Shown: positions 60,129 to 64,000 of the stretch, one piece after another | How positions within the stretch are numbered: position 1 is the stretch's first letter | Layout: each line of letters begins with the position of its first letter | Source of the DNA: Candidatus Marispirochaeta associata | Lineage (GTDB): Bacteria > Spirochaetota > Spirochaetia > JC444 > Marispirochaetaceae | Direction of reading: 5' to 3' | Length of the DNA stretch: 64,000 bases | Assembly (NCBI GenBank): GCA_001749745.1 | Contig: JWTM01000292.1 | Coordinates: 1 to 64,000 of the forward strand | Made by a program: the position numbers and the translations under genes | Notes under the pieces: model-generated | The model's database searches: none | What the model was told of the DNA's origin: nothing | Seen by the model: only the letters and a program-made list of their open reading frames with translations

Positions 60129-60478
60129 TGCACGAGCTCTCGATAACCAACGAGATCCTCGAGATTGTTCTGCGGCATGCGGAGATTCACGGAATCAGAA
60201 AGGTACACACGGTAACCCTGGAGATCGGCGCCTTGAGCGACCTCGAGCCGCAATGGCTGCAGCGCTACTTCTCCCAACTCAGCGCCGGCGGCGTCGCCGC
60301 GGAAGCAGAGCTCAAGGTGGAACGCATCCCGGCCCTTTTCCTCTGTGAGGAGTGCGGCGCCCGGTTTGAGCTGGACCTGAAGAGCGAAGAGAATCCCGCC
60401 TGTCCCGACTGCGAGGGTCGCCGGATACGCTTGACCAGCGGCGACGAGTATCTGATTAAGAACATGGAGGCGGAATGA
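60128..60478 (+). CDS. hypA: Nickel metallochaperone HypA
   Basis: The 116-residue protein begins MHE, whose His2 binds Ni2+, and has a zinc domain of C73xxC76 and C92xxC95 (CEEC, CPDC). With HypB it delivers nickel to hydrogenase or urease precursors. No hydrogenase gene is in the window. The start overlaps the fabF stop. Confidence 0.94.
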   Translation: MHELSITNEILEIVLRHAEIHGIRKVHTVTLEIGALSDLEPQWLQRYFSQLSAGGVAAEAELKVERIPALFLCEECGARFELDLKSEENPACPDCEGRRIRLTSGDEYLIKNMEAE

Positions 60479-61158
60479 ACGAAGTACGGCTGATCACCAT
60501 CGGCGAGGAGATCCACGGCGACAACCTGCGGATTGCCCGCGAACTGCGGCGGAACTTGAACGAGAACGCCACGCGGATGCTGAATATCATGTCCTCCCCG
60601 GGATCAGGCAAGACCAGTCTGATCCTGAAGACTATCGAGGCCTTGAAGGACCAAACCCGGATCTGCGTGGTCGAGGCCGACATCGATTCCAAGGTGGATG
60701 CCGAGAAGGCGGCCGCTGCCGGAGCGGCGGCGGTACAGCTCCATACCGGGGGCCTGTGTCACGTGGACGCCTACATGATGGAGAAGACTCTCTCCGGCAT
60801 CGATCTCGGCGCCGTCGATCTCTTGATTCTCGAGAACATCGGAAACCTGATCTGTCCCGCCCAGAGCGACACCGGCGCGGAGCTGAATATCGTGATCCTC
60901 TCGGTCCCGGAGGGCGACGACAAGCCTCTCAAGTATCCATTAATCTTCAGGACCGCCGATTTAGTGATCGTCAACAAGATCGATTACCTGCAGCTCGGCG
61001 ACTTCGACAGCGAGAAATTTCGGTCCCGCGTAGCGGTGCTGAATCCCGAAGTCGAGATCATCGAGCTCTCATGCCGTACGGGGCAGGGAGTGGCGAGCTG
61101 GATCGACTGGCTCTCCCGGCGATTAAACCTGCAGCCCGAGGGCAGCCTTCAGCAGTAG
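60475..61158 (+). CDS. hypB: Nickel-inserting GTPase HypB
   Basis: The 227-residue SIMIBI GTPase has the P-loop SPGSGKTS (41-48), metal-binding LCHVDA (C95, H96), NIGNLICP (C127) and NKID (167-170). The N-terminal His-rich or CxxCGC metal site of some HypB proteins is absent, leaving only the GTPase-domain site. It drives nickel transfer from HypA. Its end overlaps the convergent Fe-S protein by 36 bases. Confidence 0.94.
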   Translation: MNEVRLITIGEEIHGDNLRIARELRRNLNENATRMLNIMSSPGSGKTSLILKTIEALKDQTRICVVEADIDSKVDAEKAAAAGAAAVQLHTGGLCHVDAYMMEKTLSGIDLGAVDLLILENIGNLICPAQSDTGAELNIVILSVPEGDDKPLKYPLIFRTADLVIVNKIDYLQLGDFDSEKFRSRVAVLNPEVEIIELSCRTGQGVASWIDWLSRRLNLQPEGSLQQ

Positions 61159-62292
61159 ATAGCTGCTTTTCAAGAGACCGAATCGTCCGAACAGCATCCT
61201 CACATACATTATCATCAGCGTGGCCGGCGGCTCCTTCCGGGAACCGCGGGTCGTCATGCTGAGTGCGCCGGAGGGACAGCTCCCCAGGCAGAGGCCGCAG
61301 CCGATACACCGCTCCTCGTTCACCCCTATCCGGCGGGACCGACCCGTCCCTTCAAATTCGAGCGCCTCCATCGGACATCGCTTGATACAGATTCCGCAAG
61401 CGGTGCAGGCCGTCGGATCCGCCTTCACCAGATAGTTGGAGCGGAGGATCCTCCCAGGATCAGGAAGTCGCTTGACCCGGGAGAGGATTGCACAACAGCA
61501 GCTGCAGCAACAGCAGATAAAGAGCGGGTTGCGGGTGTTCTGAGCCTGAAGAACCAGCCCCTTCCTCTCCGCCTGCTGGAGAAATCCCAGGGTTTCATCC
61601 CGAGTCAGCTCCCGCCCCCGGCCCTCCTTGAGCACCCCCCGGGCGGCGGCGCCCAGGGCCAGACAGGTATCCTTGAGACTGGTCGTGCGGCACTCACCGC
61701 CGACCAGCTCCGTGCCCTGCCGGCAAATACAGTTCTGGAGCGCGAAAGGCCCCGGAGATTCGGCAATGACCGTGCGGATATTGTCGTAGCGGCTAATGTT
61801 TCGTTCGGGAAGGATGGTCTCGTTGATCGGAATAGTACGCATCTGCCGCGGTTTCTCGGCCGCAAAACTGTGCATGAAGGCCTCATCCATATAGCGGCCG
61901 GCCTCTTCCTCGAACTCCCGGGTGAGCCGATCGACCTGAAACTCGTACAAGCCGACTGCAAAGGGGAGCTTCCCATAGAGCCGTCTGGTTTTGCCGCGCA
62001 CCTTCCCGACAGAGCCGTTTACGGCTCCCTTGCGCGCAAGGCCGTTCAGCCGTCCGGCGACCTCCTCTCGGCTCAAATCTCCCCCGGTTCTCCGATAACG
62101 CCGCCAGATTCGCTCCGCCGGCTCCGGCAGCATACTTAAACAGAGGGCGATTTCCGCCTCTTCAGGAGAGAAGAAGCGGCGGAGTATCTGTAGCTCGATA
62201 CCCGACGGAGAGGAGGGAAAGGCGACCGGCATGGAGTCGAGATGATCGCGCAGTCGCCGGTAGAGCGCGGTTTCGATGGCTGTTGGGCTCAT
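61123..62292 (-). CDS. 4Fe-4S protein with CCCCSCCC motif
   Basis: The 389-residue protein has an N-terminal helical domain (about 30-100), a central part with C188, C190, C201 and C210, an extraordinary cysteine run FICCCCSCCCAIL (C260-263, C265-267), and a C-terminal double 4Fe-4S ferredoxin domain (C296, C299, C302, C306; C329, C332, C335, C339). The family with a comparable Cys-rich run before a ferredoxin pair occurs in anaerobes; the function of the run is unknown. ATG overlaps the stop of the glutamate-synthase-like gene (TGATG), so they probably act together in electron transfer. Confidence 0.85.
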   Translation of the reverse strand: MSPTAIETALYRRLRDHLDSMPVAFPSSPSGIELQILRRFFSPEEAEIALCLSMLPEPAERIWRRYRRTGGDLSREEVAGRLNGLARKGAVNGSVGKVRGKTRRLYGKLPFAVGLYEFQVDRLTREFEEEAGRYMDEAFMHSFAAEKPRQMRTIPINETILPERNISRYDNIRTVIAESPGPFALQNCICRQGTELVGGECRTTSLKDTCLALGAAARGVLKEGRGRELTRDETLGFLQQAERKGLVLQAQNTRNPLFICCCCSCCCAILSRVKRLPDPGRILRSNYLVKADPTACTACGICIKRCPMEALEFEGTGRSRRIGVNEERCIGCGLCLGSCPSGALSMTTRGSRKEPPATLMIMYVRMLFGRFGLLKSSYLLLKAALGLQV

Positions 62293-63695
62293 CAGCAGTG
62301 CTTCACCGAGGTGTGCGCGGAGATCTCGGAGCTGGTTGTGCAGAGATCCTCGATAGAGAGGGCATGGAGGTCGCTTTTGCCGGTTATTCGGGCGAAGGTC
62401 TTGAGCTCATCCGTGGAAACCCGCAAGAAATTGGTCAATCTCTCGGCCGCCGCCTCTGAATCGAGGCGCTTGCGCAACTCGGGATTCTGGGTGGTTATCC
62501 CCATGGGGCAGTTGCCGGAGTCGCAAATTCGGTACTGCTGGCAGCCGCAGGCCATCAGAGCGGCCGTTCCCAGGGCTATGGCATCCGCACCCAATGCGAG
62601 AGCCTTGGCAAAATCGGGAGAGACCCTCAAGCCCCCGGTGATTACGAGGGAGATATGTTCGGCGCCGTGGTTATGCAAGGCCCGCCGGGCTCGATAGAGG
62701 GCGAAGATCGAGGGCACCGAGGTGGCGAATTTTATCAGCTTCGGTGCCGCACCGGTTGCTCCGGCCCTGCCGTCTATGGTAACGAAATCCGGTTCGCTGC
62801 GAATTACTACCTCGAGATCCTCTTCGATATTACCGGCGGCGATCTTAACCCCGATCGGGCGTCCGCCGCTCATCTCCCTCAAACGACTCACCGCCGACTT
62901 GAGCTCCGCCTGGGTAGTAATATCCGGAAAATGGGAGGGACTGATGATATCCTCACCCGGCCGGCGCCCTCGAACGGCGGCAATCTCCTCGGTCACCTTC
63001 CTCCCCGGGAGATGCCCGCCCATGCCCGGCTTGGCGGACTGGCCGATCTTGATCTCGATCGCATCCGCCCGGCGCAGGTTCTCCTCAGTAACGCTGTATT
63101 TATTGGCCACGTACTCGAAGATATAACGGTGAGCAGCCTCCATCTCCGCCGGCAGGATTCCTCCCTCCCCGGAACAGACCGCCGTGCCGACCGCCGCGCT
63201 TCCCTTGGCCAGGGCCAGTTTAGCCTCGGCCGAAAGAGCGCCGTAGGACATATGAGTTACAAAGAGCGGCGTATCGAGTACCAGCGGTTTCTCTGCATGA
63301 GGGCCGATAAGCGTCCGGGTAGAGACCGGATCTTCATGATTGAGGGGAATCCGCGCCAGTTGGGCCCCCTGAATCAGGATCTGATCCCACGAAAAACCGG
63401 GATTGAGGGTACGCATAGGCTCGATGATCGACTCCCCGTTCTCGGCCATGCGATGTATATCGGCCATCCAAGTCTCGTACTGGTCCGAATCACGCAGATA
63501 CTTCTCGGCCTCCGGCAGACTCTCGGTCTCGGATATATCTGATTGTACCTCTCCGCCGGCCTCTAAAGGCCGATAGTATTTCTTGGGCGTACCGCAGACG
63601 GGGCAGACCCAATCATCGCCCAATTCCGCGAAAAGAACTCCCTCTTTCTCCTCGTCGTATACATAATCGCAGACTTCGCAGACAAATTTCGCCAT
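62292..63695 (-). CDS. Rubredoxin fused to FMN-binding glutamate synthase-like domain
   Basis: The 467-residue protein has an N-terminal rubredoxin (C6, C9, C31, C34; VCEVCDYVYDEEKEG ... CPVCG) joined by an acidic linker to the FMN barrel of glutamate synthase (about 80-467), with GGHLPGRKV, SPSHFPDI, IGVKIAAGNIEEDLE and the 3Fe-4S-like GCQQYRICDSGNCPMGITTQNP. The glutaminase domain is missing. It would pass electrons between the rubredoxin and FMN. It precedes the Cys-rich Fe-S protein in one operon. GGAGAGGGG precedes ATG. Confidence 0.88.
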   Translation of the reverse strand: MAKFVCEVCDYVYDEEKEGVLFAELGDDWVCPVCGTPKKYYRPLEAGGEVQSDISETESLPEAEKYLRDSDQYETWMADIHRMAENGESIIEPMRTLNPGFSWDQILIQGAQLARIPLNHEDPVSTRTLIGPHAEKPLVLDTPLFVTHMSYGALSAEAKLALAKGSAAVGTAVCSGEGGILPAEMEAAHRYIFEYVANKYSVTEENLRRADAIEIKIGQSAKPGMGGHLPGRKVTEEIAAVRGRRPGEDIISPSHFPDITTQAELKSAVSRLREMSGGRPIGVKIAAGNIEEDLEVVIRSEPDFVTIDGRAGATGAAPKLIKFATSVPSIFALYRARRALHNHGAEHISLVITGGLRVSPDFAKALALGADAIALGTAALMACGCQQYRICDSGNCPMGITTQNPELRKRLDSEAAAERLTNFLRVSTDELKTFARITGKSDLHALSIEDLCTTSSEISAHTSVKHC

Positions 63696-63825
63696 TTAGC
63701 ACCCCTCTCCAATGGTAACATGAAATTCCGCTCTAGCCCTTTAACAAACGTCCCAAACCTGTCACAATCTCCAATGTCGGTCCCCGGCCGACAAAGCTGC
63801 GTTAATAATTCCCGGAGGATTTAGC

Positions 63826-64000
63826 ATGAGCGATCAACTCTCTGAAACAACAATAGAATCAATTTTAAACTCAATCCGCAAATTCAGCGAGGGAATTAGC
63901 GCGGAACTTCCCTTTCGCGATCTGCGCAACAGAATTTCCTCCCTGAAACTTCCCCGTTTCGACTGGCCGGCCTTGGAAATAGGCAATCTCCGGGCCAGAA
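63826..64000 (+). CDS. Partial gene at window edge, possibly nitronate monooxygenase/FabK-like
   Basis: CGGAGG at 63813-63818 precedes ATG at 63826. The frame stays open for 58 codons to the window end. The first 45 residues are helical and unrecognised; the last, PALEIGNLRAR, resembles the stretch just before the FMN barrel of nitronate monooxygenases and enoyl reductase II. The product is therefore a guess; the gene itself is well supported. The 130 bases before it (63696-63825) hold no other feature I can support. Confidence 0.5.
   Translation, partial: MSDQLSETTIESILNSIRKFSEGISAELPFRDLRNRISSLKLPRFDWPALEIGNLRAR

Noticed and set aside
60128..61158. Hydrogenase locus
   Set aside because: Only hypA and hypB occur; no structural subunits or other hyp genes are in the window.

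Overview
The window reads as chromosomal DNA of an anaerobic or facultatively anaerobic diderm bacterium, most likely a free-living member of the Spirochaetia. This is inferred, not proven: secreted binding proteins have spirochaete-style signal peptides ending in a '(L/V)FAGG' stretch, there is outer-membrane machinery (MCE/Mla-type lipid transport, a patatin-barrel autotransporter, an RND/LolA cassette), and there are many Fe-S, rubredoxin and MinD-ferredoxin proteins of anaerobic type. Genes are densely packed on both strands and no gene-free stretch exceeds about 250 bases. No rRNA, tRNA or CRISPR array was seen.

Layout. 1-1371: an IS110-family insertion sequence with a structured non-coding leader (candidate bridge RNA), sitting directly in front of a PTS-IIA-like/CPA antiporter pair (1393-3477). 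3489-14267: U32 peptidase, patatin-barrel protein, HD-GYP sensor, beta-mannosidase with a divergent AraC regulator, and small membrane proteins. 14337-19396: a zinc-homeostasis block, with a ribbon-helix-helix/Cys-His regulator and palindromic operator, ZnuABC with a tandem His-rich loop, a rhodanese with a disrupted C-terminus, and a DUF1980/permease pair. 19518-30830: FAD reductase, an RND-LolA-outer membrane cassette behind a G9 tract, an archaeal-looking CoaBC, DinB, NRDE and MFS genes. 30886-33946: MlaD/F/E-type lipid transport, the MCE subunit carrying a C-terminal barrel-like domain. 35272-43113: a candidate undescribed biosynthetic island (methyltransferase, LtaS-like phosphotransferase, a CDP-alcohol phosphatidyltransferase fused to an FkbM methyltransferase, a four-gene pterin/pyrimidine operon, and a glycosyltransferase). 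43201-49071: chemoreceptor, EamA exporter and a Ugp-like ABC importer without its ATPase. 49144-57627: DUF427, pirin, NifX-like, twin MinD-ferredoxin ATPases behind a hairpin that hides the ribosome-binding site, aspartokinase, an ArsA-like ATPase with two small partners, and CstA. 57757-64000: aldo-keto reductase, fabF-hypA-hypB, a Cys-rich Fe-S protein, a rubredoxin-glutamate synthase fusion, and the start of one more gene.

General signals. Several genes have a -10 hexamer only 5-9 bases before the start codon and no Shine-Dalgarno sequence (starts at 8555, 12891, 19518, 39353, 57757, 58881), pointing to recurrent leaderless transcription. Most other genes have clear AAGGAG-type sites and many operon partners overlap by 1-8 bases. 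The best candidates for something undescribed are the 35.3-43.1 kb island, the RHH zinc regulator with its operator, the ribosome-site hairpin at 52.64-52.68 kb and the IS110 leader RNA. All functional statements rest on reading motifs by eye; no database search was run.
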